Positions 36,705 to 50,020 of a stretch of DNA of 64,000 nt are shown piece by piece. The notes below the pieces were generated by a model, which made no database searches, had not been told where the DNA came from, and was given only the letters and a program-made list of their open reading frames with translations. The stretch is taken from positions 40,795,437-40,859,436 of the forward strand of contig NW_024041150.1 of assembly GCF_014851395.1 (NCBI RefSeq), in the 5' to 3' direction. The stretch comes from Micropterus salmoides (taxonomy: Eukaryota > Chordata > Actinopteri > Centrarchiformes > Centrarchidae). Position 1 is the stretch's first letter. Each line of letters begins with the position of its first letter. Made by a program: the position numbers and the translations under genes.

Positions 36705-38640
36705 GGAGGGGTGGGTCAAAACAAAGACAAAGGAGGGAGAAAGAATGGCCTGAAATGAAGGAAGGAAGAAAGGAAAGACCTTCCTCTTCCTGCCAATGAC
36801 CGACCCCGGAGGTAACGAGAGGCAGAGACCAGGAATCAGAGAGAGTGGGACAGAGACAAATGGAGAGAGGGGTGAATAACCATACCTGTTTACACCTGTC
36901 AAATCTCCCTGTAACCCCTCCTTCTCATCCAAACCGTCCTTGTATTTCAATGCTAATTAGCTTCCTGTCAGGCTGCATTCACACACAGAGCGGGAAGTGA
37001 AACTCTTTGTTGTTCAGATCTGGTTTCCTCCTGGGTGTCTAGACAAGCAGAAACCACTTTGAAATCTGGTTCGACACCATTTACACAGAGCATTAATATT
37101 GAAAACCTGTTAAATGTGGTTGTAATGACCTCCAGCAAGCTTTGAGAACCCATAGATCCAATCATGTGCTGTTACTTTGAAAAAAACACACTACAGATAT
37201 TATCTAAAACATATCTTTATTCTCAAAGAAGTAAATGTTGTGCTAATCGGGAGATAAGCATGAGATAGCGTCCCTAATTTCAGTAACTAATGATGAAGAA
37301 CTAATGATCTCATCTGTGAAGTTGCTTTATTATAGGTTTATTTAAGTAGATGTTCTTATTTTTATGGAAGTATTTTGATGACTCTGATAAGCTAGCCTTA
37401 GAATATGCATTAAGAAGTCTTACGTAAACTTGATTTTAAAAAGAAAGCTTAACCAACATTTCTCTAACCATTTGGGCAATCAGCAAACACAAAAATGTTA
37501 CAACAGCTCTGACGAGAGTTAAAGTGAGTTTTGTCTTTAGTTTTATAGCAATGAACAGGTGATCTTTGGCTATTAGCCTCCAAAGAGCTGTCACAGTAAC
37601 ACCCATTTGGCAAAAGAGCAATAGAATTAACATCCATATTCACATCCCTAAACTGTGAAATGTTGCTTCGTTAAACCAAATCTGTCCCTTTTCAAACTTT
37701 AAGGCCCGAGGTTTGTCCAGACGTCTTGTTTTATTGCACTGTTGTAATTGTGATAGAGTTATTTTTCTATAAGTTGTTCCTGTATATTTTGGATGAATGT
37801 TGGTAGAAATGCCTGTTTATTACGTGTCCCTCTGCAAGTTTATTTTGGGGGTTTGTTTTCAACACTTTAAGAGGGAATCTTCTGTTTCTGTATTTTACAG
37901 GAGTCTGCTAATCAATCACTAATCTGTGTTTTTACCATTAAAAAAGATCTGTCATTTCCAACATGTCTGAGTGTCTCGTTTTTAGGACAAACATACGTGT
38001 TTGTTATTGTTCAGGAGTCCAGATGCTTTCGGCCATGTAGTGTATATTAATAATGATATGATAAGCTAAATTTACTAATATATGGTTGCCATTTTGTATT
38101 TAGTCTTTTAACATTGCTTGCTAGCAGAATCAGCAGGCTAGTAGCATTGAAACTGGTAATCAAGCCAGTTAACTTCCTGATAAATTTACACAGTGTTTGT
38201 AATTGTTGTTCCTCATACTGCTGCTAATTCAGTAAATCTTCAATTTAGGCTATCTTAAGTTCCTTAACTGCATTAGTAATTTTACAAATATAGTTTGTAT
38301 GCTAATCTTCCTGTGCTAGAGCTGTGTAGCTGTGTAAAAAGGCTACAGGCTAGGCCACAATCACATCGATGTAATACTTTCTAGGACTATAGTGATGAAA
38401 GATTAGCCTGTTTAAATTAACCAAAGGCTAACGTAAAGAAAGTACGAAGCCTCATATCAGCAACAACAAAGCTTGAAAGCTTCTTGCTGGTAATTTATCT
38501 TGGCTTGTTTTCTTGAGATGTTCATTTTTAACCACACTCTGCTCTGCCCTGTGGGACACTATAACTCTGCTTAAAACAACTAATTGTCATGTTTAAACGT
38601 GTCTTTATGTGAGGATTAAATAAAAGATACAAATGTGTTA
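36705..38640 (+). other. dkk2 3' UTR and downstream flank
   Basis: No open coding feature. Candidate polyadenylation signals: attaaa at about 37938, followed by a GT-rich tract (tgtctgagtgtctcgttttt), and aataaa at about 38621. Either would give a 3' UTR of about 1.2-1.9 kb, which is plausible for dkk2. Confidence 0.4.
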
Positions 38641-38702
38641 TGTGTATTTTCTTTCTTTATTATCTTTATTACTAAGCTAAGCTAAACACATCCTTTTTTA
38701 GT

Positions 38703-40592
38703 TAGGTGACCAGATTTCTGAAATGAAAACAGTGGATATTTTTGGTTTGGTGGTCATTAAAAAAATATAATGTTATTATATATGAAATAAAAAAGGGGAC
38801 AATTTCTGTTTCATAATTTGTCAAATATAACTCTTCTGAATGAAATCAAGTCATTTTGAGGCAGAAACTACCTTTCAGTCAGTAAGTAGAGGCTGCAATC
38901 ACTTTCCGGCAAGTAGAATACTGCATTTTATGTGTTGTTTTGGCCGTTTAAAGGTATTTTCAGAGGTAAAAAGTACAAGGTGAGTTATAATCTGTCAAAT
39001 ATAGCCCGCAATATAAGCAAGTCATTTCTGGCAAGTAGAATACTGCATTAAATAGATTGTATTGGCCATTTAAAGGCATTTCAACAGGTAAAAACTACTG
39101 GATTGGTTGGTACACAGGAAGTTAAATAATGCAGAGTCATAAGGATAATTGCAAAAGAGATCATGTCTTTATTTTATATATAACTCAGCAGTAAGTCATG
39201 TTAATTACAGGCTACAGTCTGTTTTCCAAACATAAACAAGGATATTAGACATAGGCCTGCCAAAAACATTGTCTATCTGCAACAACAGGCTTCTGTTATT
39301 GCCTATAACCATGTAAATGTCAGGCCTGGTTACGCTATAAACTGCAAACACTTATTGGCCACAATTGTGATTATTCCATTAAAAGAAAAGAGATAAAGTA
39401 TTGCAAAGACATACCTTTGCTATTACCATGGACATAAAGTGATGTTTGTTTGCATGTTTTGTCTGTTTGATCCAGATGCAGCTGTAGACGTAAAGAGATA
39501 CAACTTTAACACGCTGCACGCTCTTTCTGGCCACATAAAATCTGATTTCAGGTCTGTTAACACCTTATAAAGTAGCTTGTCAATGTCACTTGTCGTGAAC
39601 TGACCAATCACAGCTTGGATGGGGCGGGACATTTAAAAATATTGACAGATAGATAGATTGACAGATGTCATTTACAACGTCTCCCTCACTTTTTGAAAGC
39701 TTTTGTTAAAAATGTTCTGAAAAACAGCTCCAAGGAATGTTAAATAACAAATTAAACAATAAAAAAAAAAATCATGCAATGCAATTGAAATATAGAAGAA
39801 ACAAATATGCATTGTCCAAAAAAGTAACTTAAGCTAAAACAACAAGCTGCTGTGTCCTGCATTATTTTACATTATATTTTTATATTTGTTTCCCTTCATA
39901 TAAAAAGCATTTCCACCATAAATTGGTGCAGAAAATGTCTTCAGAATGCAGGAAATTGCTCAAAGTCTTCTGGATGAGGACCTCCAGACCTCCACACTGA
40001 TATTTCAGCATTGAATATTTATTCAAAATACTGTTAAAATATCATCCGCCTGTCTCGTTATTTAATAGGCTATATTAGAGACCCCCACAAAGCTCAGATT
40101 ATAACTCAGAGAATAACCACAGTTGTGGCCAATCAGTGTTTGCAGTTTAAAGCGTAACCAGGCCGGACATTTACGTGGTTATAGGCAATAATAGAAGCCC
40201 GTTGTTGCAGATGGATTATGTGTTTGGTAGGCCTATGTCTAAAAGCCTTGTTTATATTTGGAAAACAGAATGTAGCCTATAATAACACGACTCACTGCTG
40301 AGTCATATGTAGAAACAAGACATGAACTCTTTTGCAGTTATCTTATGACTCTGCATTATTTTCCAGTTTACCTGTTGAAATACCTTTAAATGGCCAATAC
40401 AACCCATGTAATGCAGCACTTGCCAGAAAGTGACTGAAGCCACTACTTATTGACTGAAAGGTAGATTCTGCCTCAAAATGACTTGATTTCATTCAGAAGA
40501 GTTATATTTGACAGATTATAAAACCAAACTTGTCCCCCTTTTTTATTTCATATGTAATAACATTATGAAATCCGGTCACCTTATTGCACCAG
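38703..40592. mobile_element. Foldback-like element with ~500-690-base inverted arms
   Basis: The left arm (about 38703-39390) and the right arm (about 40085-40592) are reverse complements over most of their length. They share the outer end ggtgacc(a/g)gattt, tgaaatcaagtcattttgag, gcagaaactacctttcagtc and an inner part with caggcctggttacgc. The centre (39400-40080) includes a separate repeat (39590-39990) also found at 45280-45740. No transposase frame is present, so it is non-autonomous. Arms of this size in an intergenic region could extrude a large hairpin and are easily collapsed in assemblies. Confidence 0.8.
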
Positions 40593-41219
40593 GTCACATT
40601 TTTAATATCTCAGACAGAGAGGCCCAAATCTAGTTGGACCACATGAATTGGAAAACCAGGCTGTGAATGTTTTTCCCAGTACTGGTGGGACGTGATAAGA
40701 TGAACAAAGAGGAAGAAAAATCCTCACAGGACTGTAAAGACACAAGGAAATGATTCCATCTGTGTAGATAAAATGTATTTATGACCACAGAGTTAAAGCT
40801 CACCCTCAGATATTTAAACTGCTGGACGATTTAAATATCTTTCATAAGGATAACAGGTGATTTCGTCATCCTGTAATGAAAGACAGACAGCTGAATGAAA
40901 CGAATGACAGAGTCCGTGGGTCATTAAATAGAAAAATATACATTAGATTGTCTTACATTGGACTTTATGAGGTCCAAAAATATTTTATCTGATCTATTTT
41001 CTTCTTTTGTCTCAGTTAGTTGAGTAACATCAGATGTTTCATAGCTTTATAAAACGTAAACTTTCCATCACACTACATTCATGGTTTTAATCCTTAAATA
41101 TTCAGTTAACAAGGATCTTAAAACATTTAAATGTACCTGATACCTGCAGAAACCAACAATGTATCAAACTAAACAAAATACCTAATTTGTTGCCTTTCAA
41201 AATGACCCATGGGTTTTGC

Positions 41220-41420
41220 CTGATATGAGCAACCTGTCCCAAGTCGTCAAAAAACTTTGGAGTTTGTATCGCACTGGGCGCACCTTAGCGTCATACTTTA
41301 ACGCACTGGGGGAAGGCCTCTAGCGTCACTTAGAGTTCAGAGTTATAGGTAAGCGTAGGATATTTAACATAATAGTCTTAGTTAGTGGTTGGGGGTGACG
41401 GGTGGGCCAGAAACAGGACC
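41220..41420 (+). repeat. Repeat shared with 44.5 kb
   Basis: Tracts tttgtatcgcactgggcg, tttaacgcactgggggaa and gggtgacgggtgggccagaa resemble tttgtaacgcactgggga, ttcaacgaagtgggggaa and ggatggcgggccagaa at 44527-44680. This looks like one repeat family in direct orientation, diverged. Confidence 0.5.
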
Positions 41421-41619
41421 ATGTGAAACAAAAAATCTGCGTTGAATGTTGTTATTGAAGTTAGGTTACACATATAATTACTTGTTCACAAAAAAATACT
41501 ACGACTTTCAACGGTATCTGCTACTGTTATCATATTAAACGTCATAAGTATGGACACTTTTGGAGTGTAATACCTGACACCTGCAACAACAGCCACCACG
41601 GTAAACACAAGTCATTTTA

Positions 41620-42028
41620 GACTCTATTCAGGACTTATACATATCCAGAGCCAGGAAATGAGAACATCATTGCATGTAGATCCTTTCCAGCCCTCCTCAC
41701 AACTCGTTCCAGCTTCTCCCCTCTAGTAGGCCAAAACCAACAGACTCAGGAACACTTTCTACCCACAGGCCATCACTCTGAAGAACAGCTGACTCCAGAC
41801 ACACAGTGTCAGGAACAATCCCTGTGCAACAACCCTGCGACTCAAACTACTTCACCTCCCTATGTACTATTTGCTATCTATTTTTAATTTTAGCTTTTTT
41901 TAAAACACAAATATTGCTGTTCATATGTTCATGTATCTGCACACAGTTGAGATTAATGTAGGACCAGAGGCAAATTCCTCACATGTGTACGCATACCTGA
42001 CCAATAAAAGAGATTCTGATTCTGATTA
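41620..42028 (+). mobile_element. 5'-truncated LINE 3' end
   Basis: Contains agccctcctcacaactcgtt, taggccaaaaccaacagact and ccatcactctgaagaacagc, then a tail ending in 'ccaataaaagagattctgat' and 'tctgatt'. This matches the 3' ends of common fish non-LTR retrotransposons, which terminate in short (gattct)n-like repeats. No intact frame. Confidence 0.6.
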
Positions 42029-42894
42029 GATATTTGAATCCTTGTGAGGAAAGGTTTTAAAACATCACGTATGTTGATTTCATTGTTTCCCAAAACCTTC
42101 AAAACTTCTGAGAATCGATTTCAATATTCTGGCGTCTCATTGACATCGAGAGAGAGGACAGTAACGTGATTTTGTGTGAGCATGCTCCCTATTTTGTGGT
42201 TGGTAGCTGGTGGGCATCACTGTCCTCAGTTTGGACATGGTTGTTATAAAGATAACACACACACTGTCTTTTACATGTTTGCGTCGCTCTTCAGTCCGTG
42301 TTCCCCAGCTTCCCCATTGCGTTGTGTTCAGTAAAGGTCCTTGATACACACGCACACCTATCTGCATTATCGTCACTTTGCCATCAGTGTTTCCCTGTTT
42401 CCTTGATGTCACAGCTTAGCTTCTCACACACACAGTTTTCCCTGTTGTTCTGATGATAATATGATTAAAACGGTAAAGTAAAACAGCTTTCTGCTCTCAG
42501 CCATTGATGTGTTTTCAGCTGGTTGTTCTGCCACCTAGAGGCCGAAAAAAACAGTCAACGCTGCCTGTTGCTTAGTAGCCTATTATGTTAGGTGACTGGA
42601 GAAGGCAAAATGTCAACGTTGGTAGTTTGATACACAAATAGGAGGCATTGACATACGGACATAACAGAAAAGACATCCACGTGCTGCGGATGAAAATGCA
42701 TGTGTGGGTGTGCAGTCTGCTTCAGATTATCTTATCTCTGTGGTTTCAGACTCAGTCAGGATAAACTGTGAGCAGATGATGTTGTTGTTGTTGATGATGT
42801 TTCTCTCTGCGGCAGCTTGAGGCACAAACAGTTCATTCTCAAACTTTATTTTACTCAGGGAACAATGACAGAGCTGCTTCACATTCACACTGAG

Positions 42895-43260
42895 GGTAGA
42901 CCACAGCTCTCTCCTCCACAGGGTCGGACCGAGCTGCAACCTCCAGGTCTGAAAATAAGAGCCAATGCGCCTTAAGTGCCTTAAACTCGCAGTCTGTCTA
43001 ATGGCCAGCAGGGGACGACTTGACTGGTTGCAGCAAGAAGTCCAAAATGTCAAAATGACCCTACTTTTCACTTGATTAATTACCTCACTAAACACTTTCC
43101 TAAGTCAATAGTTTCAAGTCTTCTTCAACACAGCGTGATATTCATTTAGTAAAATATGGAAAATTAACAATAAAGCAAAGTATGCTTTATGGCGGGACTA
43201 CCTTGAGATTGACATGTCACTACCACAGTGACCTGTAAACCACGCAAGAGGAGAGTCGTA
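42895..43260 (+). repeat. Dispersed repeat, copy 1 of 3
   Basis: Shares taatggccagcaggggac, taaacactttcc, ttcaagtcttcttcaacaca and gatgttcattta-type tracts with 56345-56690 and 59640-59950. All are in the same orientation. The minus-strand frame across it is incidental. Confidence 0.65.
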
Positions 43261-45270
43261 TTCACCGCAATGTGAACATGTTTTTGGGTGCTGTGTTTTC
43301 GTCTAAAGGCCCTTTCAAACACTTTGTGCTGCGCTGGCCGTCAGTGCAGTGGTACAACTAGGTTGAACTTTGACTGCGGCTTGCCAAGCAGTGCACTGCG
43401 CTTTGGTTGACACATCAACACACCCGCACTGCACTGGCACGTCACAAGCCATTAAAAATAAAGGGTTTCAAAACGCATCTGTACCGTTGTTGCTTTGTGT
43501 CTGAAAGGCCTATAGGAGCTTTGACCCTTTCGCAGTGTGTTTCCAGTTCATGAACGTTAATTGTAACATTTTAGTCAACTAAAAGTTTCTTGTTCAGAGT
43601 TTGGTTGTACTAAAAGACAGTCTAAGCCTGTTATTCCCTCCCTCCGTTACCTATAACCTGCCTACGTAACACGTAACATTTGCTGCACGCGGCCGCACGT
43701 GAGAGAGGACAACAAACACCGGCAGCTGCTCCGCCATTCATCATAAACTTTGGCTTTAAAACTTCATAAAACAAGACCCAAACAAAGAAGCGCTGAACGC
43801 AAGATAGGTTAGTAACCTGTGGTGAGTAAACATATTTAGCTCAGCATCGGCCATCTAACGTTAGCTTGCTTCTTGCTTTGTTTACTTGCCAAACTTGTGG
43901 TGGTCAATTAATGTAATTATTTACGTCCCGCTGGCTGCCATCACCTTAATTATTGCCGTTGGCTAGAAAAAGGTCACAGCTTTATTGTTGACCATGTAAC
44001 TTTACAGTTTTATTTAGTTATAACTTACACTGGGTTTGAGAGTCAACAGGGTTTGTTGACTTACAGTAGTTTATAAGCTGTCTATAATTGTAGACGCATT
44101 GTACATTAGGCTACATGGTTGTGCTCTGTAAGTTAAAAACAGGTTACAGGTTTATTGTTGATTATGCAAGTCACAGTTTTATTTAGTTAACGTTACACTG
44201 GGTTTAAGAGTCTGGGGAGTGTGTTGACTTACAGTATTTAATAAGCTGTCATTAATTGCATTTCACATTAAATGGTTGTGCTCTGTAAATGAAAAACAGG
44301 TTGCAGTTACAGAATTCCTTATAGCTATGCAGTTTTATTAGCAACCTGGATTGTAATAACAGCATTCGTAATAACCACGAGAGACTTGAGACTTGACTTG
44401 GACTCTAGCTCAAAGACTTGTCTAGAAAGACTTGTGAGCATCTCTGGTTCACACTGAGGGTCGACAACAGGTCAGACCAGCCAACTCTTCACATGTGGAC
44501 GCATGGTCAAGACCCAGCGACAGCAGTTTGTAACGCACTGGGGATCCCTCATGGTGTCATAGTTCAACGAAGTGGGGGAATCCCTGTAGCGTCAGTCTTT
44601 GACAGTAAAGGCAGGTATTTGATATTTGACAGAAAAGACTGAGTAAGGACGTGGTTGGGGTGGATGGCGGGCCAGAAGCCCGACTTTGAACCAGGAGGCC
44701 GGGGTTCGTGTCCCTTGAGAAACAACATTGAAGTTAGGCAAGTTACGTAAATTGCTTAAGAAGCCCGACTATTTGTCCCTTGATCAACATTCAGTTAGCA
44801 AGTTACGTAAATTGCTTAAGTTACGCAAGTGACGTTTGTAACTTATTTCTTAACTGACGTATGTAGTTATTTTAACCCAAGCCATGATGTTTTCCGAACC
44901 TTAACCAAGTAGTTTAGTTACCTAAACCCAACAAAGTACTTTTTTTGCTTAAACTAACCAAATTGCAACGTTTCACGACTTTAATAATGTGCTGTTTCGA
45001 GATGGCGATGTTTCGAAACACTAATGTTTTAATTTGAAAGTCTAACCAGAGCCTTAAATGTCTAAACTCGATGCTTAAGGGGTACCCGGGGCGTTAAAAA
45101 GTGACGCCAATGGGCCTTGACTAAGCATCAATACGTGATGAGTCGGGAGGAGTGCTCTCCTCGCCCTCTCCATATCGTGTTGCTACGTGACACTCCTCTG
45201 TCAGTGGAGAGAAACAAGGGAGAAGAGAAGCTCAGGTGACTTTCATGCAGCCGTGTGCTGAATGTAGGTC
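43261..45270. other. Non-coding DNA with minor repeats
   Basis: Contains internal direct repeats (44050-44330: lines of 'acaggtt', 'cagttttatttagtta', 'gggtttaagagtc'; 44725-44830: aagttacgtaaattgcttaag twice) and the repeat at 44515-44690. No exon recognised. Confidence 0.4.
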
Positions 45271-45279
45271 GGCAATGTC

Positions 45280-45740
45280 ACTTTCTGTGAACCGACCAAT
45301 CACAGCCTGGATGGGGCGGGCCATTTAAAAATATTGACAGATATGGAATCAGAAAAAGCTCTTGTTAAAAATGTTCTGAAAAACAGCTTGCAACCTTTTT
45401 ATATACAGTCTATGCTTGCAACAAGAAATGTTAATTAACAAATGAAACAATGCACAATAAGAAAACATGCAATGCAAGTGAAATATAGAAGAAACAAATG
45501 TGCATTGTCCAAAAGCTGATTACTGCACTGTACTCCATTATATTTTTATATTTTGAATTGTCACCTGCCACCTTAATTTTGTTTCCCTTCATATAAATTT
45601 TATTTATATATATATTTCCACCATAAATTGGTGCAGAAAATGTCTCCAGAATGCAGGAAATTAAGTGTTTGATGCTTAAAGTCTTCTGGGGGAGGACCCC
45701 CAGACCTCCTCACTGATGTATGTCAGCATTGAATATTTAT
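45280..45740 (+). repeat. Repeat also found inside the foldback element
   Basis: Shares accaatcacagc(c/t)tggatgg, catttaaaaatattgacaga, aaaaatgttctgaaaaacag and gtgcagaaaatgtct with 39590-39990. It ends in the tract around 45640-45720 that is an inverted relative of 14790-14870. A short internal tract atatacagtctatg (45400-45416) resembles an end of another fish MITE seen at 59255-59275. Confidence 0.65.
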
Positions 45741-46629
45741 AAATTAAAAAAAACAGTTAAAATATCTTCTCATCTTGTTCTTGTGAGTACTGCCACCTAT
45801 TTTTTCTACTCCAAGCACTGGGAGTGAGAATGGGTTGGACCAGTATGTTTATCCTGGTTTTACTGTAAAAATCCAGTTAGTTTCAGGCTTTGGTGAAAGA
45901 AGAATTCACATTCTTTCCTTAAATAGAAATAGGTGTCAAGGTGTCCCTTGAAATCTAAATTGCAGGGATGTTTGTCAGTTTTACAACCTCATAAAACTAC
46001 ATATGGGCTGGAGTGGTTATTAATTAACCAGTAACCACATACAACCTCCCATATCTGTTCAGGAAATGTGTCTGCGTTTGCCTCTCCTGGTTCGGTAAAG
46101 CAGGTAAGACTCACTCTTGCAAATTCTGTTAATTCTGTTAAGACTTTAGATGTTTTGTACGTAAATAAAATATGGATTCCTAAAGTGACTAGTAGCAGGT
46201 TCATCGACTGTTATATTGGATCATTATGAGACACCTATAAAGTCAGGTTAAGGTAAGTTTTAGGTGAAATTGAGTCACACACACACTGAAAAAACTGATT
46301 TAAAGAAAGAAAGTTGTGATTTACTGATAGAATAGCTATTTTAAGCTGCTTGTGATTCTCAGGTTAAAACCTTTAGATTTAAATGAAATAATTTTAGCAA
46401 AATTTTAGCAATAAGTCACCTATAACAAATTTTATTGTAGATTGCAAAACATTTAAAGCGATAGTTTGCTTTCTAGGGAATTTGCATTATTTTGCCAACT
46501 TACCCAGAAGTTTTAATATGCTAAAGGGATGCATTCAGGATGCAAAGTATTTACTCTGCAATCACTAGAAGCTGTGTTTATGTTGTTGTTTGTTGTTTAT
46601 TTTAAAAGGTAGGTTCAACATATCCTGAG

Positions 46630-48455
46630 ATGGCCGTCGGCATGAAACAGAGTTGGCGTGGCAACAGCCCTTTCAGAATCCTCAGTGGTGGCGAGCGTAA
46701 TGTGCTGGCACTGAATGTGCTGTTGCTGGGCGACAGGCAGAGTGGGAGGAGCTCTGTGGGGAATGCTCTGATTGGTCAGTAGCTTTACAGATTTACTTTT
46801 AGAGTCGTCACGTTAGCTTTCTGTGGAAGGTCATCAAGAAGAAAAATGTATTTTATGCTCATTTTCAGGTTCATAATTTTATTTAGGGGTTTATAGGATA
46901 GGAACAGGTTTACATGGTTGCATTTTCAAAAAAATACCACACTGCACATTGCTGAGGCACCTCTTTTCACCCTGCGTGTTGAAGGATCAGTTTTAGCTAC
47001 CAAGTGAAGCATCTCACTTCTATTTAATCTTTCACGTGTGCAGTACCTAGGTAGGTAAGGACTACTAGCCAATCAGAAGCAGAGTAGGGGGGTCCTGACA
47101 AGCAAGGTGTAATGTGTTCCAAAACAAAGCTATTTCAGCTGGTAACCAGTGATGTGCGATACCACTTAATTCCTATTCGTTCCAATACCAAGTAATACCC
47201 AGGCTGGTATGCCAATACGATACCAATACTTTTTACATATTTTATTTCTAGTTTATTTCAAAAATTCATGTGAGACACAAATACACAGAAGTACTAATAG
47301 ACAGTATAAACACCAGCTTTCACTAACTGTTGATACATGGAGCAGCCTTCTTGGATCACCAAGTCGGGGATAGTGCGGTGCTCCTGACTTTCCGAGTCGC
47401 AAATCCAAATTAAGGGGGCGTACAGACAGTTACAATTTACAACTGTGAACTTGTAAATTCCAGCTTCACATATTTAACTTAAATTGTGACTTACTAAAGG
47501 TTACGGCAGCATTTAAAACTGAGCTAACACACTAACACTGTGTTATTGAATGAAATGAACAATCCTGAGAACAAATGTCAGAGGGACGTAAACAGTACCT
47601 GCTAGCCTGTTAGCCCTTACAGTTAGCCAGCTAGACCTGTGAGTACTCCTAAGGTCAAAAACTAAAAATTAGATTCTCCATAATTTAAAAAATAGATTTA
47701 TTCTCTCGTTATTTTGACCTACAATTTTTCTTTTCATAGGTGTTTTTCTTTTAGCTGGTGGAAATGATCCTGTTTAACTTTCAGGTAAAAAAAATAATCC
47801 ACAATTAAAATTATTTATTGATAAATTCCTCTGCTGGGCAGGTGGAGAGGAATTCCAAACAGGCCTCTGCATTTCTGGCCTTTCTGTAACGAAGGATTCC
47901 AGTCCTCAGCCGAAATTTCCAGAAGTATTTCAGAAGGCAGGGGCGGAGTCTGACCTCATGCTGAGAGTGATTGACACGCCGCCTCTGTTGCCCCGCCCAC
48001 AGGACGTGCACAAACTCTGCCCCGAGGGCGTGCACGTGCTTGTGCTGGTTGTGAGAGCTGACCTGCCGCACGGCACCAAACACCTGGAGGATCACATGGA
48101 GGTACACACACACACACACCTCCACAATGTAATGTGTGTGTTTGTTTGGGTGATTTGTGTATTTTGTGTTGATGTTCAGACTCTCTTCGGTCCAGAATGG
48201 CGGCGTCACGCTTTACTTGTTCTCACGCACGCTGACCACCTGAAGGAGGCGGGGCTTCGCGCTCCAGTCTTCCTAACACAGACTAGTGATTGGCTGAGAG
48301 CTCTGGCTGAAGATGTGGAAGGAGGAGTCTCGTTCTTGGACAATACCTGTGATTGGCCGTCAATCAGAGGACGACCGTTGAGAGACCGACTGCTCGGCCT
48401 GTCAGCCAGGAACCATCACAGAGCTCTGACAGTCAGAACAGAGGTCTCACTCTGA
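46630..48455 (+). CDS. gimd1: GIMAP-family P-loop GTPase domain protein 1
   Basis: AIG1/GIMAP-type GTP-binding protein, 226 aa, three coding exons: 46630-46774, 47842-48101, 48180-48455, with GT-AG junctions and matching phases. The start ATG at 46630 gives an N terminus of about 35 residues before the P-loop GDRQSGRSS (G1). Exon 2 carries VIDTPP (switch II, G3); exon 3 has LLVLTHADHL (G4-like) after LFGPEWRR, as in AIG1 domains. No transmembrane segment is visible. Length is close to the family's usual ~217 aa. Position between dkk2 and the aimp1-like gene matches the mammalian DKK2-GIMD1-AIMP1 order as I recall it. The biological role of the family member is not established. Confidence 0.85.
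47150..47400 (-). repeat. hAT-like MITE in gimd1 intron 1
   Basis: The tract gatgtgcgataccacttaat, then cctattcgttccaataccaa and gtaatacccaggctggtatg, is the reverse complement of 60340-60420. Located in intron 1 of gimd1. Confidence 0.6.
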
Positions 48456-49339
48456 CTGTTTAAACAGGAACTACACACATTTGTTTTGCTCATGTTGGTA
48501 TTTAATGATTATTCCTACAAAACTCAAACAATATGAAAAGCACAACTCTGTCCAACTGTCTCACACATGTAGCTTCTGGTTGCTTCAGCATTAGCAAACC
48601 TGATAAGTGAGCCACCAAAAGACAGTGGCAGTAAACACAACACATAGGGCCGGATTTACTATAACCCCGAATAAACAGTACTAAATTGCGATTGCATTCT
48701 CAAATATTGCACATGTAATTTTAGTACCTGTTATGGGTGATTAACTAAGAATTATTGTGTAGATGACAACAGGAGCGAACACAATGGAGGTGGCACTAGT
48801 TAAATTAGGGTTTTGCGTGTTTTAATGGTTTCCGCCGTAGAGAGTCGGGAGTAAAAGCAGCCACTGCATAAAAACTTGGTTTGTTTCATTCAGTGCGTCC
48901 CGAGTATGTGGAAATCGTATGTACCTGCCCATCCTGCCTGAGATTGCACTAAGTACTACTTGGAGCAGCACACCTGAAAAACTGCTTTGGGAAATCCCAG
49001 CAGAAACAGCTACAGTACGCTGGAATGACCCAGATGCGAGGAAATGCCAGCAGATTGAGCTTCATCCATCCAGAGGGAACAATCACAGACCGTCCGCACC
49101 ATGCCCGGTCGCTCCGCAATCTCCTCTCCCTGTACACCTCGACGCCCCGTTCCCTCTCTGATACCGACGATGGGTTGTGTTGCTATTATGAACACCGTGC
49201 TGTGAACAGTTGGTGATTGTTCCCTCTGGCTGGATGAATTTTACGCGTGATCCATGCACTACTGCAGCTGGGGGCTCTCTGCAGCACCACGCAACTTTCT
49301 AAATTCTTCCATCTCACTGAGAAAAGAAGTCAGGTCGAA
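48456..49339. other. gimd1 3' flank, no gene seen
   Basis: No convincing exon. Short overlapping frames near 48919-49216 on both strands show no domain. Confidence 0.4.
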
Positions 49340-49440
49340 ACGAAATTTGCTTCATTGGCATGAATGTTAATACAACAGTATTGCCAAAGCTAAAGGAAAA
49401 TACAATTCAATTCATATTTCATCGATTAAGTAAAATAAAA
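49340..49440 (-). repeat. LINE 3' UTR tail fragment
   Basis: cttcattggcatgaatgtta and agtattgccaaagctaaagg match the end of the minus-strand LINE at 13025-13075 in the same orientation. Confidence 0.6.
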
Positions 49441-49559
49441 TAATTTTATTTCTATATATTGGACACAGAAGAATATAATCTAAGATTTTAAATTTCTCTA
49501 CTTTTTTCTTTCATTACGGCTGTGTCAAAAAAGGCCACACAACAGAAAAACATACCTGT

Positions 49560-49890
49560 CAGAATCTACCTGTTAAGGATCTATTGACAGAAATGCAATG
49601 TAACTATGTTTTTAGTGCAGTATAAAGACCTTACATAATGAACCGATATGTTTTAAGTACCTTAAAATGAGTCATTTATATCTACATACACTGTTGCACC
49701 ACCATGTTTCTACAGTATCCCAAACAGACAAACTGCTCTACAGATAGTGTTTCATCACTATGTTGAATACATACAAAGACGAAGGAAGAAGTAGTAGTAA
49801 TAGTAGTAGTAGTAGTCGACTGGTTTATTAGAAGTAGGAAGAAAAGTGAAATTTGGACAAATGGAGGACCAGACGTATTATTTAGCACAA
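49560..49890 (+). repeat. Dispersed repeat, partner of 58.94-59.23 kb
   Basis: Shares ggatctattgaca, (agt)n triplets, gaagaaaagtgaaatttgga, ggaggacca and cgtattatttagcacaa with 58955-59230. Direct orientation. It resembles a very common teleost MITE with a 'cagtgtgt' start. Confidence 0.65.
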
Positions 49891-50020
49891 ATTAATGTGT
49901 TATTTGTCATGGAGCAATAAAAATACAATATTGCAAGACCAAAATATCTTAATAATCTTTTCTTTCGCTTGCGTTGATAACTGGTGAGAAATTTATTTCC
50001 CTTTAATTTTGTGATCACAC

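Noticed and set aside
36340..36950. Long overlapping frames over dkk2 exon 4
   Set aside because: Shadow frames of the dkk2 coding exon and its 3' UTR; the TCN repeat keeps other frames open.
47811..48209. 132-residue minus-strand frame opposite gimd1
   Set aside because: Antisense shadow of gimd1 exons 2 and 3; no domain.
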